Positions 6,821 through 13,358 of a DNA stretch of 13,358 bases are shown here, one piece after another (positions within the stretch are counted from its first letter, which is position 1; every line of letters begins with the position of its first letter). This stretch comes from CAZHSN01 sp964535125 (lineage in GTDB: Bacteria; Armatimonadota; HRBIN16): the NCBI GenBank assembly GCA_964535125.1, contig CAZHSN010000107.1:1-13358 (forward strand), read 5' to 3'. The position numbers and the translations under genes are program-made. The notes below the pieces were generated by a model, which saw nothing but the letters and a program-made list of their open reading frames with translations, was not told the DNA's origin and made no database searches.

Positions 6821-8533
6821 ATGCAGACTGTTGTGTTGAACCCGATACTGGTCGGACCGGCGTCGCAGTGGCGGCTGTTGGGTTCACCAGAGGCCGGCCG
6901 CTTCGATGTACAGCCGGTGGAGATGGGCGGCGGTACGATCCGGCTGCAATGCCTTCAGGCAGCGGATCCATTCTACGCGCTGCAGTTGGGGACGTCAGTG
7001 GAGCGCGCGTTGCCCGCAAAGCATCGGGTGCGCATCCGGTTCCGGGCGCGTTCAAATCAACGTTGTGGACTCCGAGCCGTGCTGGAGACCGCAGGCGCTC
7101 CTTGGACGCCTGTGGCGGAGCTCTCGATTGCGGAACTCGAATCCGACTGGAAGCTGTTTCAGGTCACCGCTGTGTCCACCGGGCATCCGCCGAACGCTCT
7201 GCAGTTCGGCCTGCAGTTTGGTCATCGACCGGGCTTGATCGAGATAAATGGTATAGAGGTGCGCGATCTGGGGCCCGATCCTGCCTACGAGTCCGCGAGC
7301 CGTGAAGTCGCTGAGGATGCCGTTGTACGCCGCATCCGGGCGACCCGGATGGGGACGCTTCAAGTGGATGTCCGCAACCGCTCAGGGCAACCCATACCCC
7401 GTGCGCGGGTGCGCGTGGAGATGCGCCGGCATGCGTTTCTGTTCGGATGCAACATCTTCGGACTGGTCCCGGATGACACCAGCCCGTTACAGGCGGCCTA
7501 TCAGCGCCGGTTTACCGCACTGTTCAACTACGCCACGCTGCCGTTCTACTGGGGTGCGTATGAGCCCCAACCGGGGCAGACCGGCGAGCAGCGTCTGCGG
7601 GCGATGGCGCAGTGGTGCCACCAGCAGGGTCTGAAGACCAAGGGGCATCCCTTGGTTTGGCATGAGGTCTGGCCGCATTGGGCGCCCTCCGATCCCGATC
7701 AGGCGCGCCAACTCCTGCTTACCCGGATCCGCACGCTGATCGACCGGTTCCGTGGTCTGGTTGACGGCTGGGATGTGATCAATGAAGCGATTGCCAGTCC
7801 CATGTACGCACATACCGGGCTGGGTCGGTGGGTCGCTCGGGACGGCTCCGCGGCGGTTGTACGGGAGTGCATGCATGTTGCCCGGGATGCCGCCGGGCGT
7901 GACGCGTTCCTGCTGGTCAACGACTACGATATGAGCGACGCGTTCCCAGAAATGGCCGACCAACTGAGGCGTCGGGGCGGACTGCCCGATGCCTTCGGCC
8001 AGCAGTCTCATATGCATACATCCCATTGGACCCCGGAACGCACCTGGGTGCGTGTTCAGGAGATGGGGCGGTATGGCCGTCCAGTGCACTTCACTGAGCT
8101 GACCGTGCTGAGTTCCCGGCCCAAGGCCATCGACTACAACAACCCGCCGGACTCTTGGGAGATCACCCCCGAGACGGAGGCGCAGCAGGCCGACTATGTG
8201 GAGCGCCTGTACACGCTGCTGTTCAGCAGTCCTTCCGTTCAGGCGATCACCTGGTGGGATCTGTCGGATAAGGACGCCTGGATGAGAGCTCCGGCGGGGT
8301 TGATCCGTGCCGACATGAGCCCGAAACCGGTATATGAACGGCTCATGCGGCTGATTCAGCGCGACTGGCGAACGGACTATTCAGGATTAACGGACCGGCA
8401 GGGGACGGTACGTACCCGCGCGTTCTATGGTGACTACACGATTCGGGTTGACGGACCCGGCATCCTGCCCCGGGAGACACAGGTGACCTTTGGCGCAGGG
8501 AGCGGGTACCGAAAGGTTGTCTTCGTCATCTGA
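6821..8533 (+). CDS. GH10 family endo-beta-1,4-xylanase-like glycoside hydrolase
   Basis: This encodes 570 residues, starting at ATG 6821 with GGAAGGG 9 nt ahead; a GTG at 6785 in frame has no such site. Residues about 1-155 form a beta-rich module like a carbohydrate-binding domain (RFDVQP, RIRFRARSN, LIEINGIEVRDLG). About 156-205 is the linker strand region usual before this catalytic domain (GTLQVDVRNRSGQPIPRARV). The GH10 barrel spans about 206-515: FYWGAYEPQPG, KGHPLVWH (275-281), WDVINEA with acid/base Glu322, GQQSHMH (393-399), HFTELTV with nucleophile Glu426, and ITWWDLSDKDAW. About 516-570 is a small beta domain (GDYTIRV) seen after the barrel in related proteins. Known reaction: retaining hydrolysis of beta-1,4-xylan. 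No signal peptide is visible, so it may be cytoplasmic and act on imported oligosaccharides, or be exported by an unseen route. Substrate specificity is uncertain. Confidence 0.85.
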   Translation: MQTVVLNPILVGPASQWRLLGSPEAGRFDVQPVEMGGGTIRLQCLQAADPFYALQLGTSVERALPAKHRVRIRFRARSNQRCGLRAVLETAGAPWTPVAELSIAELESDWKLFQVTAVSTGHPPNALQFGLQFGHRPGLIEINGIEVRDLGPDPAYESASREVAEDAVVRRIRATRMGTLQVDVRNRSGQPIPRARVRVEMRRHAFLFGCNIFGLVPDDTSPLQAAYQRRFTALFNYATLPFYWGAYEPQPGQTGEQRLRAMAQWCHQQGLKTKGHPLVWHEVWPHWAPSDPDQARQLLLTRIRTLIDRFRGLVDGWDVINEAIASPMYAHTGLGRWVARDGSAAVVRECMHVARDAAGRDAFLLVNDYDMSDAFPEMADQLRRRGGLPDAFGQQSHMHTSHWTPERTWVRVQEMGRYGRPVHFTELTVLSSRPKAIDYNNPPDSWEITPETEAQQADYVERLYTLLFSSPSVQAITWWDLSDKDAWMRAPAGLIRADMSPKPVYERLMRLIQRDWRTDYSGLTDRQGTVRTRAFYGDYTIRVDGPGILPRETQVTFGAGSGYRKVVFVI

Positions 8534-8544
8534 CCGGCGCCAAG

Positions 8545-8578
8545 CTCGGCACACCCAGCGCAGGCGGGGTGTGCCGAG
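8545..8578. terminator. hairpin terminator shared by convergent genes
   Basis: Perfect 12-bp arms, CTCGGCACACCC (8545-8556) and GGGTGTGCCGAG (8567-8578), enclose a 10-nt loop. The hairpin sits in the 58-bp gap between the ends of the GH10 gene (plus) and the oxidoreductase gene (minus), so it can serve both. A T-tract is absent on either side, so termination would rely on the stem or on another factor. Confidence 0.7.
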
Positions 8579-8591
8579 ACGCCGCATAGGG

Positions 8592-9839
8592 TCAGTCTGC
8601 GGGTAACCCCATCTCCTGCCATACTTGGCGGGCGTACGCCACAGCCTCATCTGACGGGGCGATGTTGCCGCCCAGTCGCACCGGAGGCTGCCCCGGTCCT
8701 GCGTCCTCAGGGAAGGGGGACCAGTGGTCGCCGCGCCATGGTTCGCGCTGAGCCGCATCGCGGAAGTCCGGTATTGATTGCGGGGCGCCGTCGCTCAGGC
8801 AACTGCGCCAGCCCAGTATCGAAACCGCCGCCATGGCGGTCGCGCGGTAGATGTTCAGATAGGGTGGTTCGCCGGATCGGATTGCATTCGCGAAGTGAAA
8901 ACTCGTCCAGAAGTCCCCGCCTCCATGCCCTGCCGCGTCGGCCAGATCGCCGTGCTCCGGCCAGTCGGCCAGGTAGGTCTCCTCGCGCCGCTGACCGGCT
9001 TGCCGCAGCCACGGCTCGTGGAAGACGCGCACATAGGCCCAGTGGTTGGGTTCGGTGGTGGAGATCAGCCCCCGTTCGCCATGCACTTCGTATCGAACGC
9101 GGGTCAGCGAACTCATCGACAGTCCCCAGATCCGGAAGACCGCACCGTTGTCCATGCGGCACAGGATGACCGATCCGGGGTCACCCATGCGCACCGTATG
9201 GGGCGCCTGTTTGTACGGCTCCGGTATTGACAGCGCATTCAGTTGTACAGGCATCGTGTCGGTGATCGTCATCAGCGGAGACAGCCCGTGCGTCACGTAA
9301 TAGGTCGGCGGCAGCCAGTTGCGCCAGTGTTTGAGCCCGGGGGAGATGCTCAACGCCCAGCGGTAGTCGCCCGGGTGGTTGTACTCGCCCTCGGCGTACC
9401 GCACATCGCCGATCTCTCCCTGCTGATACAGTCGACGCAGTTCCTGGCATGAGACCATGTACGGGTAGTTCTCAGCCAGCATATAGATCCGGCCGCTGCG
9501 TTCCACCGCTTCAACCAATTCGACACATTGGTGCATGGTCCGCGCGGCGATGCACTCACTCATCACATGCTTGCCGGCATCCAGGGCGCGAATGGCGTAT
9601 GGGGCATGATCGTGGCAGTAGTTCGCCAGAACCACAGCGTCCATATCGTGCTCCAGGAACGCATCGAAGTCCGTGTAGGTGGCGACGCCGCGTTGCCGTC
9701 CCACCTCTTCCAGACGCTCCTTCCAGATATCGCAGATCGCCACCAGTTCCATGCCCGTGTGGCGTGCGCCTTCCATAAAGCTCTGGCCGCGGCCGATGCC
9801 CATGACCCCCACGCGGATGGGGCTGTCTATATGTGACAT
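8592..9839 (-). CDS. Gfo/Idh/MocA family NAD(P)-dependent oxidoreductase
   Basis: This encodes 415 residues. The start is ATG 9839, with GGAGGAA (9844-9850) just upstream; the frame extends 13 codons further but without a binding site. Residues 1-125 are the Rossmann domain: RVGVMGIGRG (9-18) for dinucleotide binding, ICDIW with Asp38 ending strand 2, and DAVVLANYCHDH. The position of the usual GKHVxxEKP motif reads GKHVMSECIAA (89-99), so the active-site Lys is replaced by Cys96. The C-terminal alpha/beta domain holds YYVTHGLSPLM (180-190) and GHGGGDFW (304-311), histidine-containing blocks also seen in the GH109-like branch of this superfamily. No twin-arginine signal is visible, so it is cytoplasmic. 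The family oxidises sugars, inositols and derivatives; the substrate here is unknown. Lying next to glycoside hydrolases it may handle a released sugar, but it is transcribed the opposite way, so a shared task is an inference. Confidence 0.85.
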   Translation of the reverse strand: MSHIDSPIRVGVMGIGRGQSFMEGARHTGMELVAICDIWKERLEEVGRQRGVATYTDFDAFLEHDMDAVVLANYCHDHAPYAIRALDAGKHVMSECIAARTMHQCVELVEAVERSGRIYMLAENYPYMVSCQELRRLYQQGEIGDVRYAEGEYNHPGDYRWALSISPGLKHWRNWLPPTYYVTHGLSPLMTITDTMPVQLNALSIPEPYKQAPHTVRMGDPGSVILCRMDNGAVFRIWGLSMSSLTRVRYEVHGERGLISTTEPNHWAYVRVFHEPWLRQAGQRREETYLADWPEHGDLADAAGHGGGDFWTSFHFANAIRSGEPPYLNIYRATAMAAVSILGWRSCLSDGAPQSIPDFRDAAQREPWRGDHWSPFPEDAGPGQPPVRLGGNIAPSDEAVAYARQVWQEMGLPAD

Positions 9840-10006
9840 GCGCTTCCTCCTGCAGTAATCGGCAACTCCGCCGTGCACTCCGGTTCGTCATCGCGTCCGG
9901 TGGTTCCTGCGTCCGAGTATCCGAATGCCGCTTGCGACGTCAGACACTCGGATCAACGTATAATGAGTCGAGTGAGGCATTCAGGCGCTCATATAGAGGT
10001 GTTGCG
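9840..10006. promoter_or_regulatory. divergent regulatory region with TATAAT box and inverted repeat
   Basis: This is the gap between the divergent oxidoreductase and ABC genes. A perfect TATAAT lies at 9959-9964, oriented toward the ABC operon and 42 bases before its GTG start. The nearest TTGnnn (TTGCGA, 9932-9937) is 21 bp away, too far for a standard promoter, so the -35 element is weak or replaced by an activator. Overlapping this area is an inverted repeat, TCCGAGTATC (9912-9921) and GACACTCGGA (9943-9952), 9 of 10 bases matching, its halves 31 bp apart centre to centre. Its second half ends 6 bases before the TATAAT. It could be a regulator site for either or both genes. Confidence 0.45.
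9995..9999 (+). promoter_or_regulatory. ribosome binding site for a GTG start of the first ABC ATPase
   Basis: AGAGG lies 7 nt before GTG 10007. It supports this start over the ATG at 9833 in the same frame, which would add 58 residues without ATPase similarity and overlap the start of the divergent gene. Confidence 0.6.
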
Positions 10007-10921
10007 GTGGCAGTAGCGTCGATTCACGATCTAACGGTGCAATACGGGCATCGAGTCGCGTTGAGTAATGTCCGGTTTGATATACCGGGGGGATGTGTCG
10101 GCTTGCTGGGCCCTAACGGTGCCGGTAAGTCCACGCTGATCAAGACGCTGTTGGGTTTTCTCACGCCCGCGTCCGGTCGCGCCGAGGTGTTGGGGGTGGA
10201 TGTCGCCACCGATCCGTTGGCGGTACGGCGGATGGTGGGACTCATGCCCGAGCAGGAATGCCACATACCGGGTATGAACGCGGTCACGTTTGTCAGCTAT
10301 GCAGGCGAGTTGTCCGGAATGCCTTCCGGGCAGGCACTGCGCCGGGCCCATGAGGTGCTGGAATATGTGGGTCTGGGTGAGGCGCGGTATCGGAATGTGG
10401 AGACCTATTCCACCGGAATGAAACAGCGTATAAAGCTGGCGCAGGCGCTGGTTCACGGACCCCAACTGGTGTTTCTGGACGAACCCACCAACGGCTTGGA
10501 TCCTCAGGGACGGGACGAGATGCTCACCCTGATCTCCGATGTCTCCACACGGGTCGGGGTGAATATGGTCGTGTCCAGTCACCTGCTGCCCGATATCGAA
10601 CGGGTCTGTGCGCATGTGGTGGTGCTGCGCTCAGGTGAGGTGGCTGCCGAGGGAGCCCTGACCGACCTACGCTCCGAGCAGAGCGCCCGAATGCTGGTGG
10701 AGATCCGCGAGGCGCACGCCGGATATGCCGACACGTTGAGCCGGATGGGGGTGCAGGTGCTGCGCTGCGAGGGCGCTCGGTTGGTGGTGTCGGCCTGCGG
10801 CGAACCGGACATCTGCGTGCGCACCGTGCTGGAGGCCGCCGCGGCGTGCGGTGCGCAGGTCAGGTCTGTGCGCATGGCGCGGCGAACCCTGGAGGAAGTG
10901 TTTATGGAGGCGTTGGCATGA
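10007..10921 (+). CDS. ABC transporter ATP-binding protein (ABC-2 export type), first of two
   Basis: This encodes 304 residues from a GTG start. ATPase motifs are complete: Walker A GPNGAGKST (35-43), Q-loop region MPEQE (80-84), signature YSTGMKQR (134-141; STGMK in place of LSGGQ), Walker B LVFLDEP (154-160) with catalytic Glu159, D-loop NGLDP (162-166) and the switch histidine in VVSSHLL. The STGM/SKGM-type signature is common in ATPases that pair with ABC-2 permeases of drug, lipid or polysaccharide exporters and of NosF/CcmA-like systems. About 80 residues after the core form an accessory domain of the kind found in this group. It works on the cytoplasmic face with the permease whose ATG overlaps its stop (ATGA, 10918-10921). 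The substrate is not indicated. Confidence 0.9.
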   Translation: MAVASIHDLTVQYGHRVALSNVRFDIPGGCVGLLGPNGAGKSTLIKTLLGFLTPASGRAEVLGVDVATDPLAVRRMVGLMPEQECHIPGMNAVTFVSYAGELSGMPSGQALRRAHEVLEYVGLGEARYRNVETYSTGMKQRIKLAQALVHGPQLVFLDEPTNGLDPQGRDEMLTLISDVSTRVGVNMVVSSHLLPDIERVCAHVVVLRSGEVAAEGALTDLRSEQSARMLVEIREAHAGYADTLSRMGVQVLRCEGARLVVSACGEPDICVRTVLEAAAACGAQVRSVRMARRTLEEVFMEALA

Positions 10922-11868
10922 GTGACCCGAATGCTCACGGCCCGGTCGCCGATCTGCGGTACCGCTCCTATGATGGACCGCTTATCCACCGGCGGGCACG
11001 TTGGTGGATCATCGCCCGGCGCACGTTGCTGGGCGTGGTGCGTAGACCGCTGTTTTGGGTGTTGTGCGCTATCGCATGCTTCCCGTGGCTGGCGCATGTG
11101 ATGAAACTGTATTTCACCGCCAATCTGCCCGCCGGTACGCCGTCGTTCGTACCCCGGTTTGAGCATGAGGTGCTGGCGGGTGAGTTCTATCAGGCCGGAC
11201 GCAGTCAGTCGATACTGGTCTTTCTGGTCGCGTTGATGATTGGCAGCGGCAGCGTGGCGGCCGACAACCGGGCCAACGCCTTGCTGGTGTACCTGTCCAA
11301 GCCGATCACACGCGCCGACTACATTATCGGCAAACTGGCGGCCATCATGATGGCCGTCGGCGGTGTGGTGCTCGCGCCGGGTCTGTTGTTCTACTTCTAC
11401 TGCGCCGCCAGTATGTGGGGCAAGCCTGAGTTCACCGCTGATCCGTGGCTGCTGCTGAGGTTGGCGGGCGCCGCGTTGGTGACGGCGTTGGTCTACGGCA
11501 GCGTGGCGTTGTGTTGTTCAGCGCTGTCGCGCAATCCCCGCATGGCGGGCGCGGCATTCGCAGCCCTCTTCTTTCTTACAGACATCGCCTCTTCCGGCAT
11601 CTGGCTGTTGCGCAGCGGCGGACGCCGTGACCAGTTTGTGCTGTTGCAACATCTGTCACTGGATGGTATCGTGCTGGGCATCAGTCAGTCCATCTACCAG
11701 ATCGACGTTCATATCCGGGGTATGCGGCGCCGGGCGATGGCGTGGAATGAACTGGTGATCAGCCCGCCGGATATCTGGTGGCTCGCCGGGATCGCCCTGT
11801 GTGTGGTGGGTGTCTCGCTGTGGATCGCCATACTCAAGGTCCGGGCTGTGGAGGTGGTGCGGGGATGA
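10918..11868 (+). CDS. ABC-2 type permease, partner of the first ATPase
   Basis: This encodes 316 residues, starting at ATG 10918 inside the previous stop, with GGAGG (10906-10910) 7 nt ahead. A cytoplasmic N-terminus with the motif RYRSYDGP (14-21) and a basic patch (HRRARWWIIARRTL) is typical of one group of ABC-2 permeases. Hydrophobic segments lie at about 44-62, 97-115, 136-164, 182-202, 209-231 and 285-306. Between the second and third comes VAADNRANALLVYLSKPITRADYIIGK, the conserved cytoplasmic coupling segment (Asp-Arg, then LLxYLSxPxxRxxYxxGK). About 66-96 is an outer loop. The protein forms the membrane channel of an exporter or lipid/protein-acting transporter. Its stop overlaps the second ATPase start by 4 bp. 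Confidence 0.85.
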   Translation: MSDPNAHGPVADLRYRSYDGPLIHRRARWWIIARRTLLGVVRRPLFWVLCAIACFPWLAHVMKLYFTANLPAGTPSFVPRFEHEVLAGEFYQAGRSQSILVFLVALMIGSGSVAADNRANALLVYLSKPITRADYIIGKLAAIMMAVGGVVLAPGLLFYFYCAASMWGKPEFTADPWLLLRLAGAALVTALVYGSVALCCSALSRNPRMAGAAFAALFFLTDIASSGIWLLRSGGRRDQFVLLQHLSLDGIVLGISQSIYQIDVHIRGMRRRAMAWNELVISPPDIWWLAGIALCVVGVSLWIAILKVRAVEVVRG

Positions 11869-12785
11869 TAGAACTGCAGTCGGTATCGCGCTGGTATGGG
11901 CAGGTGATCGGCGTGAACGATGTTTCGGGTGCAATCACCGCAGGAATCACCGCGTTGCTCGGGCCGAACGGGGCGGGCAAGTCCACGCTGATCAAGCTGG
12001 TTACCGGTCAGTTGCGGCCGTCTTCGGGGTCCGTACGGGTGTTTGAGCGGGTCCCGTTCGCCAATCCGGCGGTGTTTCGGCAGTTGGGGTTCTGCCCCGA
12101 AAGTGAGTCCCTGTATGACGAGATGACAGGCCGTCAGTATGTGCAGTTTCTGGCGAAGCTGGGCGGGCTGCATGGAGGCGATCTGCGCGCCGCGGTGGAT
12201 CAGGCGATAGACACCGTAGGGATGCGAGACGCCGCGGAACGCCGGATCGGCGGTTACAGCAAGGGTATGCGCCAGCGGATCAAGGTGGCGCAGGCCATCG
12301 TGCATCAGCCGCGTCTGCTGGTGCTGGATGAGCCGATGAACGGGTTGGACCCGATGGCGCGGCGCGAGATGGGTGACCTGCTGCGCGCCTATGCGGCGGA
12401 GGGGCGTGCGGTGTTGATAAGCAGCCATGTGCTGCATGAGGTGGAGCAACTGACTGACCGCATTATGCTGATGTACCGGGGACGGTTGATGGCCAGCGGC
12501 AGCATTTCGGCGATCCGTGCGCATCTGGACCGCATCCCGCACACCATCAACTTGATTTTGCAGTCACGTACAATACCCCCGGCGCTGCTGGCGTTGCCCG
12601 GCGTTGTGAGCCTGCGGGTGCGGGACTCAGACCCGTTGCGACTGGAAGTGGCTACCAGCACCCCCGATGCGTTCTACGATGCGCTGTCGGGTGTGGTCCG
12701 TTCCGGAGAGGTGCCCGCCGTGGAGTTCTCCTCGCCGGACAACTCACTGGAGGCTGTGTTCCGGTATCTGGTGGAGGCACGATGA
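11865..12785 (+). CDS. ABC transporter ATP-binding protein (ABC-2 export type), second of two
   Basis: This encodes 306 residues from ATG 11865, which overlaps the permease stop (ATGA). Motifs: Walker A GPNGAGKST (33-41), PESES (79-83) in the Q-loop area, signature YSKGMRQR (131-138), Walker B LLVLDEP (151-157) with catalytic Glu156, NGLDP (159-163; preceded by Met in EPMNGLDP), and switch His188 in ISSHVLHE. It is a paralogue of the first ATPase in the operon: the Walker A region and the motif order match closely, and the length is nearly the same. The region after about 215 carries an extra domain that differs more. It lies before a second permease, so it probably serves that one, though a heterodimer with the first ATPase is equally possible. 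Confidence 0.9.
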   Translation: MIELQSVSRWYGQVIGVNDVSGAITAGITALLGPNGAGKSTLIKLVTGQLRPSSGSVRVFERVPFANPAVFRQLGFCPESESLYDEMTGRQYVQFLAKLGGLHGGDLRAAVDQAIDTVGMRDAAERRIGGYSKGMRQRIKVAQAIVHQPRLLVLDEPMNGLDPMARREMGDLLRAYAAEGRAVLISSHVLHEVEQLTDRIMLMYRGRLMASGSISAIRAHLDRIPHTINLILQSRTIPPALLALPGVVSLRVRDSDPLRLEVATSTPDAFYDALSGVVRSGEVPAVEFSSPDNSLEAVFRYLVEAR

Positions 12786-13358
12786 AGCTGTTCGGCACAT
12801 TGTTTTTGGTGTCCCTGCGCGGGTTGGCGTCACCGCGCCGACTGCTGGCTGCGCTCTGTCTGGCGTTGTCGCCAGTGGCGCTGGCGCTGATCTGGAAAGC
12901 CGCTCCCGGCCGGTCCGGGTTTTCCCCTGAGTTGACCTATAACGTCATGTGCGGCATGTTGCTGTTTGGCTTCGTGCTGGTGATGTCCTCAGCGGTGTTC
13001 GGATCCGGTGCGGTGTCAACCGAGATCGAACAGCGCACTATCGTCTATCTGTTGACGCGTCCCGTGCGTCGCTGGATCATCCTCGCCGGCAAGTGGCTGG
13101 CTGCCCTGCTGTTCATCGTGGTGCTGTGTGAGGTGTCAGTGACGTTGCTGGCGTTGGCGGTGTGGGGCGGAGCGGGCCTCAGGCAACCGACAGTATTGCG
13201 TGACCTGGCCATTCTGCCGGTGGGCGCGTTGGCTTACGCCTCGCTGTTCGTACTGGTGGCCACGTTGCTGAACCGCCCCCTGATGTACAGCCTGGGGTTT
13301 GCGTTCGGGTGGGAGGCCTGGGTGCCGAACATGCCCGGCAACTTCGCCAAGCTGTCGC
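12782..13358 (+). CDS. ABC-2 type permease, second of two (3' end outside window)
   Basis: The start is ATG 12782, again overlapping the previous stop as ATGA; the frame stays open to the window end (192 codons seen). The first hydrophobic segment is at about 20-38, the second at about 55-77, and more follow at 100-127 and 143-162. The segment STEIEQRTIVYLLTRPVRRW (79-98), followed by IILAGKW, is the same coupling-loop pattern as in the first permease (Glu-Ile-Glu, Thr, LLTRPVxRxxxxxGK), so this is an ABC-2 family channel subunit, close to NosY-like and ABC_membrane_5-like proteins in style. It lacks the RYRSYDGP N-terminal motif of the first permease, so the two are divergent. It completes the second ATPase-permease pair. 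Confidence 0.85.
   Translation, partial: MKLFGTLFLVSLRGLASPRRLLAALCLALSPVALALIWKAAPGRSGFSPELTYNVMCGMLLFGFVLVMSSAVFGSGAVSTEIEQRTIVYLLTRPVRRWIILAGKWLAALLFIVVLCEVSVTLLALAVWGGAGLRQPTVLRDLAILPVGALAYASLFVLVATLLNRPLMYSLGFAFGWEAWVPNMPGNFAKLS

Noticed and set aside
9932..9964. TTGCGA with TATAAT as a complete sigma-70 promoter
   Set aside because: The spacer is 21 bp, outside the usual 16-18; only the TATAAT is kept as a candidate element.
9833..10006. 58-residue N-terminal extension of the first ABC ATPase
   Set aside because: It overlaps the divergent gene start and carries no ATPase sequence; AGAGG before GTG 10007 gives the usual start.
11709..12542. 277-residue antisense frame opposite the second ABC ATPase
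   Set aside because: Gln/His/Arg-rich composition typical of the reverse of GC-rich coding sequence; the plus strand carries all ABC motifs.
1..13358. CRISPR arrays, tRNA or rRNA genes
   Set aside because: No regularly spaced direct repeats and no tRNA or rRNA signature were seen on either strand.

Overview
The window looks like a bacterial chromosome segment of high GC content (one sampled 60-base line in the ABC region, 10621-10680, has 42 G+C). It is interrupted near its left end by a much more AT-rich block (241-300 has 19 G+C in 60, 1621-1680 has 18 in 60). The mix of a YD/RHS-type protein, a GH2-fold exported protein, a GH10 xylanase-like enzyme, a Gfo/Idh/MocA oxidoreductase and ABC-2 exporters would fit Armatimonadota, Planctomycetota or a similar polysaccharide-using lineage. 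That placement is a guess: no marker gene is present.

Region 1 (1-1850) is the accessory part. The window opens inside the C-terminal end of an RHS repeat-associated core, which runs in frame into an unrecognised, AT-rich, cysteine-rich tail of about 170 residues. A 371-residue multi-spanning membrane protein follows, starting inside the stop codon of the tail (ATGA overlap). This is the classic layout of an RHS polymorphic toxin tip and its cognate immunity gene, and neither protein belongs to a family I recognise. This pair is the best candidate here for an undescribed system. Immediately downstream (about 1900-2175, minus strand) lies a decayed transposase C-terminus, probably IS1380-like, consistent with the cassette being horizontally acquired.

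Region 2 (2302-8533) is a plus-strand run of four genes: an archaeal-type cofactor-independent phosphoglycerate mutase, an exported GH2-fold protein whose expected acid/base glutamate is missing, a class I SAM-dependent methyltransferase, and a GH10 enzyme with both catalytic glutamates but no signal peptide. The first three are tightly spaced (4 nt gap, then 8 nt overlap). The GH10 gene follows a 71-nt leader containing two hairpins. A strong 12-bp-stem hairpin at 8545-8578 ends the run and is shared with the convergent Gfo/Idh/MocA gene (8592-9839, minus).

Region 3 (9840-13358) starts with a 167-bp divergent intergenic region carrying a TATAAT box and an inverted repeat. It leads into an ABC-2 type export operon: ATPase, permease, ATPase, permease (the last cut by the window edge). 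All three junctions are 4-bp ATGA overlaps, so the four proteins are probably made in coupled fashion as one or two exporters of unknown substrate.
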